Positions 1 through 4,702 of a DNA stretch of 24,099 nt are shown here, piece after piece. The notes under the pieces were generated by a model, which ran no database searches, had not been told where the DNA came from, and saw only the letters and a program-made list of their open reading frames with translations. Origin of the DNA: a virus; the IMG/VR virus record IMGVR_UViG_3300027859_000075, positions 1-24,099 of that record. One strand, given 5' to 3'. Made by a program: the position numbers and the translations under genes. Every line of letters starts with the position of its first letter. Position 1 is the first letter of the stretch.

Positions 1-174
1 CTAAGTACAAAAACTAATAACTAGAGAATAATCTGGAGACTAAGCTATAAATTTCTAGAAACTTATATACAGTCCTTAATAAAAATATCGGAAAATCAGA
101 GAAAATTTGGACGAATTTGTAGTAAATTGTGGAAATATGGATTGTGTAATGCAACTTTGATTGGTTTTTATTGG

Positions 175-340
175 TAACAGTTAATTAACTTAAGTTGCAT
201 CGTTGTCTTCCTTGCTACTAACGACAACTTCGAAGGTAAGCTCTTTCGCTTGCGCTACAGAGCTCTTCTTCACACGAAGTGTCATTAAGCAAGGTCATCA
301 AGAGAGATGATGAATTGTAGATTGTTGTGATTAACTGTTA
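175..340 (-). ncRNA. candidate structured RNA, own promoter
   Basis: This stretch has higher GC than its AT-rich flanks and follows directly after a leftward promoter (355-383). Its ends are a perfect 11-bp inverted repeat: 330-340 pairs with 175-185 (TAACAGTTAAT in the RNA 5' end). Inside, read leftward, are local hairpins: CATCA/TGATG, ACAC-TTC-GTGT, AGCTCT/AGAGCT with an inner CGC/GCG, and GTTGTC/GACAAC. The 15-nt loop of the last contains AGCAAGG, which is complementary to an upstream CCTTGCT, so a pseudoknot is possible. A 32-codon frame (285-190) also fits, so coding is not excluded. No known RNA family is recognised and no poly-U terminator is visible at its 3' end. Confidence 0.4.
190..285 (-). 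CDS. possible 31-residue small protein
   Basis: An ATG at 285 opens a 31-codon frame ending in TAA at 190-192. The peptide starts MTLRVKKSS, has a strand-like centre (ELTFEVVV) and an acidic tail (KEDNDAT). An in-frame stop lies four codons upstream, so this is the only ATG start. No Shine-Dalgarno sequence precedes it, unlike most neighbours, and the same bases form strong hairpins. Either the RNA structure or the peptide may be the functional product. Confidence 0.25.
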   Translation of the reverse strand: MTLRVKKSSVAQAKELTFEVVVSSKEDNDAT

Positions 341-354
341 TTTTTAATATAATT

Positions 355-383
355 ATTATACCATGACTTTATCAAAAACGCAA
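355..383 (-). promoter_or_regulatory. sigma70-like promoter, leftward
   Basis: On the minus strand a TATAAT box (355-360) lies 17 bp from TTGCGT (378-383), preceded by TTC and an A/T-rich tract that could act as an UP element. The -35 matches the consensus only in TTG. Transcription would start near 348, just before the closing stem of the candidate RNA. The repeat CCATGAC/GTCATGG (361-367 and 400-406) flanks the -35 and could be an operator pair. Confidence 0.55.
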
Positions 384-478
384 GAAATTTTTTTCTCAGG
401 TCATGGAACGCTGATTTCGAATACCTTAGTTAAATGATAAAATATTTTATTTTTGTTGATGTGAGTTGTTTAGTGAAA

Positions 479-712
479 TTAAGGAATAAGTCTATCCTTC
501 CTCTTTGCCTCTAAAGCTAGTGATTTTATCCTGCTTAATTCCTTTTGATTGCGTCTTCGCGCAGCGTTCTTCAACCTCTGCCTCTTGGCACTCGGCTTTT
601 CGTAACTCTGACGCTTACGAACTTCGAGAACTATTCCAGCGTTATCACATTTTCTTTTGAATATGCGTAAAGCTTTTTGAGTTGGCATATTTTTGCAATC
701 AATTGATGGCAT
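479..712 (-). CDS. rpsU: ribosomal protein bS21
   Basis: This 77-residue protein is a phage-borne homologue of small-subunit protein bS21, which binds 16S rRNA near the anti-Shine-Dalgarno end and affects initiation. The family signature is clear: ALRIFKRKCDNAG at residues 14-26, then EVRKRQSYEKPSAKRQR and a basic helical tail. Length matches cellular bS21 (about 70 residues). The start has a good AGGAGA site six bases upstream. It overlaps the end of the upstream SANT-like gene by 14 bp, so both are probably translated from one transcript started near 881. bS21 is known from SAR11 and other marine phages and may replace host bS21 to bias ribosomes towards phage mRNA; that role is inference here. 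Confidence 0.93.
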   Translation of the reverse strand: MPSIDCKNMPTQKALRIFKRKCDNAGIVLEVRKRQSYEKPSAKRQRLKNAARRRNQKELSRIKSLALEAKRKDRLIP

Positions 713-881
713 TGTCTCTCCTAGTGTGAAAAGTCCACCCTCTTTTTCTTAAGTAGTGGACTTGTGATTGAATTGACTGTAATGAACGCCCAGGAAATAA
801 TAGCAACAACTGTTTTGTTTCAACAGCGTTGTAGTATTTTTTGAGTCTGTGCTTCTCAGGCGTAGTCCATTGTTTAGTCAT
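699..881 (-). CDS. small SANT/Myb-like DNA-binding protein
   Basis: This is a 60-residue basic protein. Residues 5-50 look like one three-helix SANT/Myb unit: WTTPEKHRLKKYY, then LLLLFPGRSLQSIQSQVHYLRKRGW, with spaced tryptophans and the arginine-rich third helix expected to touch DNA. It is the first gene of a leftward unit with bS21. The ATG lies only five bases after the -10 box at 887-892, so the message is probably leaderless. It may be a small regulator; the target is unknown. Similar repeats occur in the proteins at 8765-9238 and 13121-13837. Confidence 0.65.
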   Translation of the reverse strand: MTKQWTTPEKHRLKKYYNAVETKQLLLLFPGRSLQSIQSQVHYLRKRGWTFHTRRDNAIN

Positions 882-886
882 AATCT

Positions 887-915
887 ATTATATATTGTTT
901 TGAGTTCAAAGTCAA
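887..915 (-). promoter_or_regulatory. sigma70 promoter for SANT-bS21 unit
   Basis: On the minus strand, TTGACT (910-915) and TATAAT (887-892) are separated by exactly 17 bp. The -35 is preceded by ATTTC, a partial form of the upstream extension shared by other promoters here. Only five bases lie between the -10 box and the ATG at 881, so transcription should start at or next to the start codon. Confidence 0.85.
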
Positions 916-920
916 GAAAT

Positions 921-945
921 AAAAAGGGGAGACCTAAGCCTCCCC
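921..945 (-). terminator. rho-independent terminator, leftward
   Basis: Read leftward, a perfect six-pair GGGGAG/CTCCCC stem (926-931 with 940-945) and an 8-nt loop are followed by five T (921-925). It closes the YRG-protein unit, 18 bp after its stop codon, and insulates it from the promoter at 887-915. Confidence 0.88.
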
Positions 946-963
946 TCATAAATTAGTTAAGAA

Positions 964-1125
964 TTAACCTTCCCATCTAACTCCACGATAAATACCGTCG
1001 AAGCGTGCTATGGATTTTGATTTCTTAACTGGGTCGTGCTTGACTCCACGATAAACGCCACCAGTTAAAACTCTTTTTTCAACTGCTACATTTTCGGGAG
1101 TTATTTTTATGCCTCTGTAAAACAT
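964..1125 (-). CDS. YRG-motif (DUF4278-like) small protein
   Basis: This 53-residue protein contains three YRG units: MFYRGIKI at residues 1-8, GVYRGVKHD at 23-31 and GIYRGVRWEG at 44-53, joined by basic linkers. YRG repeats are the mark of DUF4278, a family of very small proteins common in cyanobacteria and marine phages. The cyanobacterial PII-interacting regulator PirA belongs to this family as I recall it. The start has a strong GGAGGA site. Upstream lies a glutamine riboswitch (1185-1295) and downstream a terminator (921-945), so this is a one-gene regulated unit. A role in nitrogen signalling is an inference from that switch. The exact DUF assignment rests on the repeated YRG motif alone. 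Confidence 0.75.
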   Translation of the reverse strand: MFYRGIKITPENVAVEKRVLTGGVYRGVKHDPVKKSKSIARFDGIYRGVRWEG

Positions 1126-1184
1126 ATTTCCTCCAGTTTACATTCGATTTCGTACTCACGGATAAATCCGCTAACCCTTCTCAT
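1107..1184 (-). CDS. possible 25-residue peptide after riboswitch
   Basis: An ATG at 1184 directly follows the conserved 3' strand of the aptamer. The GAAGGAACGC of that strand would double as its ribosome binding site (AAGGA, four bases before the ATG). The peptide begins MRRVSGFIREYE and ends 19 bp inside the YRG gene, so it could couple translation to that gene. The frame is short and also contains a CGGA/TCCG hairpin, so it may be expression-platform sequence and not a gene. Confidence 0.3.
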   Translation of the reverse strand: MRRVSGFIREYEIECKLEEICFTEA

Positions 1185-1295
1185 GCGTTCCTTCGGATAA
1201 AGTTCGGTCTCGTTCGCTATTGCTACTTGCTAACCCTTCTTAAAGAAGGAGGTTTTCCCTTTACCTACTTCCGTCTTACATGGTAAGATGAACGA
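1185..1295 (-). promoter_or_regulatory. glutamine riboswitch (glnA/Downstream-peptide class)
   Basis: Read leftward, the RNA has the conserved blocks of the glnA / Downstream-peptide aptamers: TCGTTCATC at its 5' end (about 1295), ACGGAAGTAGG, and CCGAAGGAACGC at its 3' end (1196-1185). CGTTC pairs with GAACG to close P1, CTTAC-cat-GTAAG forms P2, and GGTAAAG pairs with CTTTATCC for P3. P3 carries a long insert with a CCTTC/GAAGG hairpin. These RNAs are established glutamine sensors, found in cyanobacteria and marine phage metagenomes upstream of short genes. It lies between a leftward promoter (1321-1349) and the YRG gene. The ligand assignment is by sequence blocks only. Confidence 0.82.
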
Positions 1296-1320
1296 ATTGA
1301 TATTTCTATCAATTTAATAT

Positions 1321-1349
1321 ATTATAACAAAAACAGACCTTGAAGTCAA
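1321..1349 (-). promoter_or_regulatory. sigma70 promoter for riboswitch unit
   Basis: On the minus strand, TTGACT (1344-1349) and TATAAT (1321-1326) have a 17-bp spacer. The full upstream extension AAAAATAGTTC precedes the -35. The expected start near 1314 leaves about 20 nt before the aptamer. It stands back to back with the rightward promoter at 1381-1409, and these divergent starts split leftward from rightward genes. Confidence 0.88.
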
Positions 1350-1380
1350 GAACTATTTTTACCAAGTGTTGATACATGTC

Positions 1381-1409
1381 TTGACCTTGCACTTATATTT
1401 TGCTATAAT
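1381..1409 (+). promoter_or_regulatory. sigma70 promoter, rightward
   Basis: TTGACC (1381-1386) and TATAAT (1404-1409) have a 17-bp spacer. The ATG of the next gene starts at 1416, six bases after the -10 box, so the message is predicted to be leaderless. The upstream extension of the other promoters is only partly kept (TGTC before TTGACC). Confidence 0.85.
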
Positions 1410-1415
1410 ATATTT

Positions 1416-1553
1416 ATGAATGAAATAGATTATGCGTACATAGCATGGCTAGGGATTGCCGTTTGGGGCGCTTATAAAATAGGCAAACGAGAAGGGATTT
1501 CAGCTACGCTAGATTACATGAAACAGAATAAACATATTGACTTTGAGGACTAA
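1416..1553 (+). CDS. small single-span membrane protein
   Basis: This 45-residue protein begins MNEIDYAYIAWLGIAVWGAY, which supplies one short hydrophobic span (about residues 6-20). A positively charged patch (KIGKREG) and a polar tail ending HIDFED follow. I do not recognise a function. Small proteins of this shape are frequent in marine phages. The start codon lies where transcription should begin, so it is probably translated from a leaderless mRNA. It is the first rightward gene and has its own promoter. Confidence 0.75.
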   Translation: MNEIDYAYIAWLGIAVWGAYKIGKREGISATLDYMKQNKHIDFED

Positions 1554-1567
1554 CTTAAAAATAGTTC

Positions 1568-1596
1568 TTGACTTTTAGGTATGTTTTTGATATAAT
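1568..1596 (+). promoter_or_regulatory. sigma70 promoter for hsp20
   Basis: TTGACT (1568-1573) and TATAAT (1591-1596) have a 17-bp spacer, with the full AAAAATAGTTC extension upstream. The transcript should start near 1603, giving a leader of about 95 nt before the hsp20 ATG, the longest leader among the rightward promoters here. Confidence 0.88.
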
Positions 1597-1602
1597 ATAA
1601 GT

Positions 1603-1660
1603 ATCGGGAGTATTATAGTAATACCTCGATATTTGGTGTATCTACCGACTAGGAGATACA
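1603..1660 (+). promoter_or_regulatory. two-hairpin leader of hsp20 mRNA
   Basis: The predicted transcript begins in a 12-bp hairpin with one bulged A: ATCGGGAGTATTA (1603-1615) pairs with TAATACCTCGAT (1619-1630) across a 3-nt loop. A second hairpin pairs TGTATCT (1637-1643) with AGATACA (1654-1660). Neither includes the GGAGG binding site (about 1690-1694). The CCTC in the first hairpin is complementary to GAGG there, so an alternative fold is possible. It could be a 5' stabiliser or a heat-responsive leader; no function is proven. Confidence 0.5.
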
Positions 1661-1698
1661 AAGTGTTTAACAAATCGTGAACATTTGGAGGAATAATT

Positions 1699-2103
1699 AT
1701 GACGATTGATTTTAGCAAAATTTGGCTAGGTATGGAAAACGACTGGTATATGAAGAACTCAGATACCTCATACCCTAGATATAACATAGTCGAAAATACA
1801 GTAGCAGGCAGTTTTCGTTTAGAGATTGCTGTGCCAGGCTGGCAACAAGAAGAACTAGAGTTAATTCAGGATAAAACTGAATTACTCGTAAGAGGGAAAA
1901 AAGAACAAAAACTATCCCAAGAAGAGCAGTTTGTTCATCAGGGATTAAGTCTCAAGTCTTTTGAACGAAAGTTCATTATTAATGCCGACATTATAGTAGA
2001 CAATGTCGAATTAGCAAATGGCTTATTGACAATCGCCTTGTCTAGAACTCCAGATTCCACACGAAAGATTTTGGAGATAAATAGTGGAAACAATAGCAAC
2101 TAA
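1699..2103 (+). CDS. small heat-shock protein, Hsp20/alpha-crystallin
   Basis: This 134-residue protein is an ATP-independent holdase chaperone of the Hsp20 family. The alpha-crystallin domain runs from about residue 35 to 125: RLEIAVPGW at its start, strands with LLVRGKK, FERKFIINADI, then VELANGLLTIAL, the phage version of the A-x-x-x-n-G-v-L signature. A short C-terminal RKILEIN may serve as the I-x-I-type anchor. A GGAGG site sits just before the ATG. Hsp20 genes are common in cyanophages and other marine phages, where they may help virion protein folding. It has its own promoter and a structured leader. The last 20 bp overlap a small membrane-protein gene. Confidence 0.93.
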   Translation: MTIDFSKIWLGMENDWYMKNSDTSYPRYNIVENTVAGSFRLEIAVPGWQQEELELIQDKTELLVRGKKEQKLSQEEQFVHQGLSLKSFERKFIINADIIVDNVELANGLLTIALSRTPDSTRKILEINSGNNSN

Positions 2104-2224
2104 GCTAAGACAGGGTGTAAGAAAATTGTATGATTTTGAAAAACAAGAAGTGGAAAATAAAATGCCATTTACATTAATGATGTGTATATTAGCATTTCTA
2201 CTTTGGGGAACAACTTCAATTTAA
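2084..2224 (+). CDS. small single-span membrane protein, GTG start
   Basis: This 46-residue frame starts at GTG 2084, seven bases after a GGAG site that lies within the end of hsp20, and overlaps that gene by 20 bp. The N-terminal half is charged and helical (VRKLYDFEKQEVENK). The C-terminal half is one hydrophobic segment (residues about 28-42, with CILAFLLW), so it should be a tail-anchored membrane peptide. Its function is unknown. The stop at 2222-2224 lies six bases before the IscA gene. Confidence 0.6.
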   Translation: METIATKLRQGVRKLYDFEKQEVENKMPFTLMMCILAFLLWGTTSI

Positions 2225-2230
2225 TACACT

Positions 2231-2554
2231 ATGGAAATTAGTAAAAAAGCAGTTGAAAAACTACAAGAGCGAACTGCCACAGCAAATGCCTGTGGCGTTC
2301 GTCTCTTTTTAACTCAATTTGGTTGTAGTGGATATAAGTATGATTTAAAGTTGGAGTATAAAAAACCAACTTTAGATGATATTGTATATCAAAAAATACT
2401 GTATGTTCATTCAAAGAACGAACCTTTTTTATCACAAACCAAAATGGGTTGGGTAGAAGATAAGTTTGGAGAAGAATTTACATTTACAAACCCTCTTGAA
2501 ACAGCTAGATGTGGTTGTGGAGAGAGTTTTTACATAGGATTAAATAATGATTAA
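2231..2554 (+). CDS. A-type Fe-S carrier (IscA/HesB family)
   Basis: This 107-residue protein belongs to the HesB/IscA family, which holds and delivers iron-sulfur clusters. All three ligand cysteines are present: Cys32 in GCSGY and Cys94 and Cys96 in the C-terminal CGCGESF. Length is normal for the family. It sits next to a glutaredoxin gene (8-bp overlap), and a complete IscU scaffold is encoded at 7887. HesB-like genes are known in cyanophages and pelagiphages. In this context it could support maturation of Fe-S enzymes during infection; the target apoprotein is not visible. Whether it is closer to IscA, ErpA or SufA cannot be decided by eye. Confidence 0.92.
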   Translation: MEISKKAVEKLQERTATANACGVRLFLTQFGCSGYKYDLKLEYKKPTLDDIVYQKILYVHSKNEPFLSQTKMGWVEDKFGEEFTFTNPLETARCGCGESFYIGLNND

Positions 2555-2801
2555 AATTTATGGTAAAGAGGATTGTCCCTTTTGCGATAAAGCTAAACAG
2601 TTGTGTAGTAGTAAAGATATAGACTTTAGTTATTATCAACTTGGAGTAGATTATAGCATAAGTGAACTCATGCAGTTGGCTCCAACTGCTAGAACAATGC
2701 CTCAGATATTTAAACAATATAATGAAGATGATACAGTTAAACCTGACTCATCTCTTTTACACATAGGTGGCTATGCAGAACTTCAAGAATTTATTAAATG
2801 A
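2547..2801 (+). CDS. glutaredoxin
   Basis: An 84-residue thiol-disulfide oxidoreductase with the dithiol active site CPFC (Cys10, Cys13). It also has the cis-proline loop TMPQIF (Pro52) and the glutathione-binding GGYAEL near residue 74. It is a short dithiol class, not the monothiol CGFS type that carries clusters, so reducing ribonucleotide reductase or other phage enzymes is the likelier job. No ribonucleotide reductase is in the window. The gene overlaps the Fe-S carrier gene by 8 bp and the following gene starts at its stop. Glutaredoxins are known in T4-like and marine phages. Confidence 0.93.
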   Translation: MIKIYGKEDCPFCDKAKQLCSSKDIDFSYYQLGVDYSISELMQLAPTARTMPQIFKQYNEDDTVKPDSSLLHIGGYAELQEFIK

Positions 2802-2802
2802 T

Positions 2803-2994
2803 ATGAAAAAGCATACGCTAGACGGAGTACCATACTATCCTAGAGATGAACTACCTTCAGCAGTAGATGATGCCGCTGATGTCATGTCTAAGTATAAAAA
2901 AGCAGAAAGTGAGCATGAAGCCAGAATGAAGAAGTATCGTAAGATATGGAAAGAAAAAGGTTGTATGCATTGGAGAAAAGATGAAGATAAGTAA
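2803..2994 (+). CDS. conserved small charged protein, unknown role
   Basis: This 63-residue protein follows the glutaredoxin stop by one base. It begins MKKHTLDGVPYYPRDELPSA, followed by a helix of alternating Lys and Glu (about residues 25-55) and a C-terminal CMHWRKDEDK. No Shine-Dalgarno site is obvious, so translation is probably coupled to glutaredoxin. An in-frame GTG further upstream would extend it into the glutaredoxin gene and is less likely. No domain is recognised. Confidence 0.65.
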   Translation: MKKHTLDGVPYYPRDELPSAVDDAADVMSKYKKAESEHEARMKKYRKIWKEKGCMHWRKDEDK

Positions 2995-3424
2995 AGAAGG
3001 CATAGCCTTAATTAAAAAGTTTGAAGGAATAGAGTTAGAAGCCTATCAAGACTCAGTTGGAGTATGGACTATTGGATATGGACATACAAAGGGAGTTAAA
3101 GAAGGAGATAACATATCCTTAAAGAAAGCAGAACAAATGCTTGAAGAAGAACTTGTAGAATATGAAGGCTATATCAACAACATGGTAGAGTTAGGATTAG
3201 AACAAAACCAATTTGATGCATTAGTTGCATGGGTATATAATCTTGGACCAACTAATCTTCGTCAGTCTACTTTATTAAAAGTCTTAAATCAAGGACTATT
3301 TAATGAAGTTCCTTATGAAATAAAAAGATGGAACAAAGCAGGCGGAGAAGTATTAAATGGACTTGTTCGCAGAAGAGAAGCAGAAGCCTTATTATTTGAA
3401 GGAAAAGCTTGGGAAAATGTATAA
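2981..3424 (+). CDS. endolysin, GH24 lysozyme
   Basis: This 147-residue protein is a T4-type muramidase that cleaves the MurNAc-GlcNAc bond of peptidoglycan. The catalytic set is spaced as in T4 lysozyme: Glu15 (KKFEG), Asp24 (YQDSVG) and Thr30 (WTIGYGH). The C-terminal lobe has QFDALVAWVYNLG and RRREAEALLFE, typical of family GH24. There is no signal peptide or signal-anchor segment, so it needs a holin; a candidate is at 6001. The start overlaps the previous gene by 14 bp. Spanin-like genes at 4699 and 5021 complete the lysis functions, though unrelated small genes separate them. Confidence 0.95.
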   Translation: MKISKEGIALIKKFEGIELEAYQDSVGVWTIGYGHTKGVKEGDNISLKKAEQMLEEELVEYEGYINNMVELGLEQNQFDALVAWVYNLGPTNLRQSTLLKVLNQGLFNEVPYEIKRWNKAGGEVLNGLVRRREAEALLFEGKAWENV

Positions 3425-3596
3425 GTTAAAACTCGACTCAGAATTACTTATGAAAGCAGCCGCTCATGCTAGTCAAAGAGGTATGACTTTAGAAGAATAT
3501 CTCGAAGAATTTACACAAATGCTTGGACAAAAAATCAGACAAGAAAATGCTGATAAAGAAGCAGACTTAATTTTAACAAAACAAAGGATAAAATGA
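3417..3596 (+). CDS. small helical protein, unknown role
   Basis: A 59-residue protein overlapping the lysozyme end by 8 bp. Residues 8-35 (ELLMKAAAHASQRGMTLEEY) suggest two short helices, and the C-terminus is a charged helix. The middle resembles a ribbon-helix-helix or antitoxin-like helical pair, but the evidence is weak. There is no catalytic motif. The chosen ATG at 3417 suits the coupled layout better than in-frame starts further upstream in the lysozyme gene. Confidence 0.6.
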   Translation: MYKLKLDSELLMKAAAHASQRGMTLEEYLEEFTQMLGQKIRQENADKEADLILTKQRIK

Positions 3597-3691
3597 AACA
3601 TAAAAATAATTTAAGAGATGTGCTTATTATTTTAGGAGTAGCATATCTGTTAATTACAGCTTATGAATTTTATCAATTTATGATGATATAA
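3593..3691 (+). CDS. 32-residue membrane peptide
   Basis: A frame of 32 codons with a 4-bp overlap (ATGA) with the gene before. After a basic start (MKHKNNLRD) comes one hydrophobic span (VLIILGVAYLLITAY, residues about 10-24). Its TAA shares its last base with the next ATG. The tight chaining of this and the next three frames supports real translation; the function is unknown. Confidence 0.55.
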   Translation: MKHKNNLRDVLIILGVAYLLITAYEFYQFMMI

Positions 3692-3855
3692 TGTATGATA
3701 TGAATTTAATTATTTTATTAGATACAGCAATACAGATTTTTATAGCAATAGCAGTTATTAGTTTAATTACTGCTTTTGTAGTATATGGACTTAGTGGTCG
3801 TTATACTTTCTTTAAATTTAATAAGAAAAAGGGAGATAGAGATGGCGGCTGGTAA
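3691..3855 (+). CDS. 54-residue membrane peptide
   Basis: It begins on the last base of the preceding stop. Residues 4-34 are hydrophobic (ILLDTAIQIFIAIAVISLIT), giving one span. A basic cytoplasmic-type tail ends in KKKGDRDGGW. The following gene starts in the stop (TAATG). No family is recognised. The layout matches small phage membrane proteins of the host-takeover or lysis-control kind, but no role can be assigned. Confidence 0.6.
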   Translation: MYDMNLIILLDTAIQIFIAIAVISLITAFVVYGLSGRYTFFKFNKKKGDRDGGW

Positions 3856-3995
3856 TGTTCTTTGTTTGGTTAAATGTAATTGTAATAATTGGACTTATAG
3901 TATTTAAACTCTATATGAACTATAGAATAGAAAAAAATATGAAAAGATACTTGAGGTATCTAAAACACAAACGAAAACAGAGAGAAAGTACATGA
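3855..3995 (+). CDS. 46-residue membrane peptide
   Basis: The start is fused with the preceding stop (TAATG). One N-terminal hydrophobic span (FFVWLNVIVIIGLIVFKLY) is followed by a strongly basic tail (KRYLRYLKHKRKQR). This should place the tail in the cytoplasm, near membrane lipid or nucleic acid. Function unknown. Confidence 0.6.
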   Translation: MFFVWLNVIVIIGLIVFKLYMNYRIEKNMKRYLRYLKHKRKQREST

Positions 3996-4144
3996 AAACA
4001 ATTTTAGTTATATTTATTTTAGCAGTAGGCAAGATAGCACTGAAAGCTATAGCCCCTTATGCAAATAAAGCTTTAGATGATAAAATTAAAGAGTATTTCA
4101 AGCCGATTAAAGATTATATAGATTACTGCAGGACTTGGTTATAA
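3992..4144 (+). CDS. 50-residue protein with hydrophobic N-terminus
   Basis: It starts with a 4-bp ATGA overlap. Residues 1-21 (MKTILVIFILAVGKIALKAI) could be a signal or anchor segment. The rest is an amphipathic helix ending YIDYCRTWL. The following DUF3310 gene starts directly after its stop. Function unknown. Confidence 0.55.
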   Translation: MKTILVIFILAVGKIALKAIAPYANKALDDKIKEYFKPIKDYIDYCRTWL

Positions 4145-4387
4145 ATGAGTGATAGTATTAATCCTGACCATTATAAGTCAGGTAGTATAGAATGTATTGA
4201 AGCAATAAAAGCTTCATTAAATGAGCAACAGTTTAAAGGATATTTAAAAGCAAGTATAATAAAGTATCTATGGAGATATGAAAAGAAGAACGGCTTAGAA
4301 GATTTAGAAAAAGCTAATTGGTTTTTACAACGATTAATAAAAGAGGAAGATAATGGAAACATTAATATGGATTTTTACCGTTCCTGA
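4145..4387 (+). CDS. DUF3310 protein
   Basis: This 80-residue protein matches the DUF3310 pattern: NPDHYKSGSIECIEAIKA at residues 6-23, then FKGYLKASIIKYLWRYEKKNGLEDLEKANWFLQRLI. The domain is widespread in phages, including part of T7 gp1.7, a nucleotide kinase involved in dTMP and dGMP phosphorylation. Here the domain stands alone at its usual size, so a nucleotide-metabolism role is plausible but unproven. The start follows directly on the previous stop. The end overlaps a membrane peptide gene by 35 bp. Confidence 0.88.
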   Translation: MSDSINPDHYKSGSIECIEAIKASLNEQQFKGYLKASIIKYLWRYEKKNGLEDLEKANWFLQRLIKEEDNGNINMDFYRS

Positions 4388-4472
4388 AAAACTCTTTTTC
4401 TTCATTTTTAATACTGCAATATGGATAGGTATTGGTTATTTTATTGCAGATGAAATTAGGAAAAGACTATGA
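4353..4472 (+). CDS. 39-residue membrane peptide
   Basis: An AGAGGA site lies before the ATG at 4353, inside the end of the DUF3310 gene. The peptide is almost wholly hydrophobic (METLIWIFTVPEKLFFFIFN, then TAIWIGIGYF) and ends in a charged ADEIRKRL. It probably spans the membrane once. It overlaps the next gene by 4 bp. Function unknown. Confidence 0.55.
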   Translation: METLIWIFTVPEKLFFFIFNTAIWIGIGYFIADEIRKRL

Positions 4473-4702
4473 TGGATAAGAATTTATTAATAAATTTTAG
4501 TCCTATATTTTTATTTACAATAGTAAGTTTTACAATGTTAGGACTAAGCTGTAGTAAAGAAAATATAGTTGTTTCATATGATGAAGCAAGTGAAAAATTT
4601 ATACAAAAATTTGAAAAAGAAGCTTCAGCAGGAAGTATAATGCTGAACAAAGGAGATAACTGTCAAGTTGTTGATGGTGTCTTTGTAGTGTGTGGACAAT
4701 GA
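4469..4702 (+). CDS. small secreted or membrane protein
   Basis: A 77-residue protein. A hydrophobic N-terminus (about residues 8-26) ends in MLGLSCSKEN, which resembles a lipoprotein signal but has Gly at the -3 position, so lipidation is doubtful. The remainder has a helix (EASEKFIQKFEKEAS) and two further cysteines near the C-terminus (CQVV, VVCGQ) that could form a periplasmic disulfide. It lies directly before the spanin pair (4-bp overlap) and may belong to the lysis set. No family recognised. Confidence 0.6.
   Translation: MMDKNLLINFSPIFLFTIVSFTMLGLSCSKENIVVSYDEASEKFIQKFEKEASAGSIMLNKGDNCQVVDGVFVVCGQ

Noticed and set aside
1-174. AT-rich stretch searched for genes, with a 9-bp inverted repeat ATGCAACTT (149-157) and AAGTTGCAT (192-200).
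   Set aside because: Stops occur in all frames on both strands and no promoter is seen. The repeat could be a competing fold of the candidate RNA end, but nothing firm can be said.
1185-1288. Frame running leftward through the riboswitch, interrupted by one TAG followed by CAA, a readthrough-like context.
   Set aside because: There is no start codon upstream in that frame and the bases are explained by aptamer structure. Other genes here end in TAG, so the codon is not reassigned.
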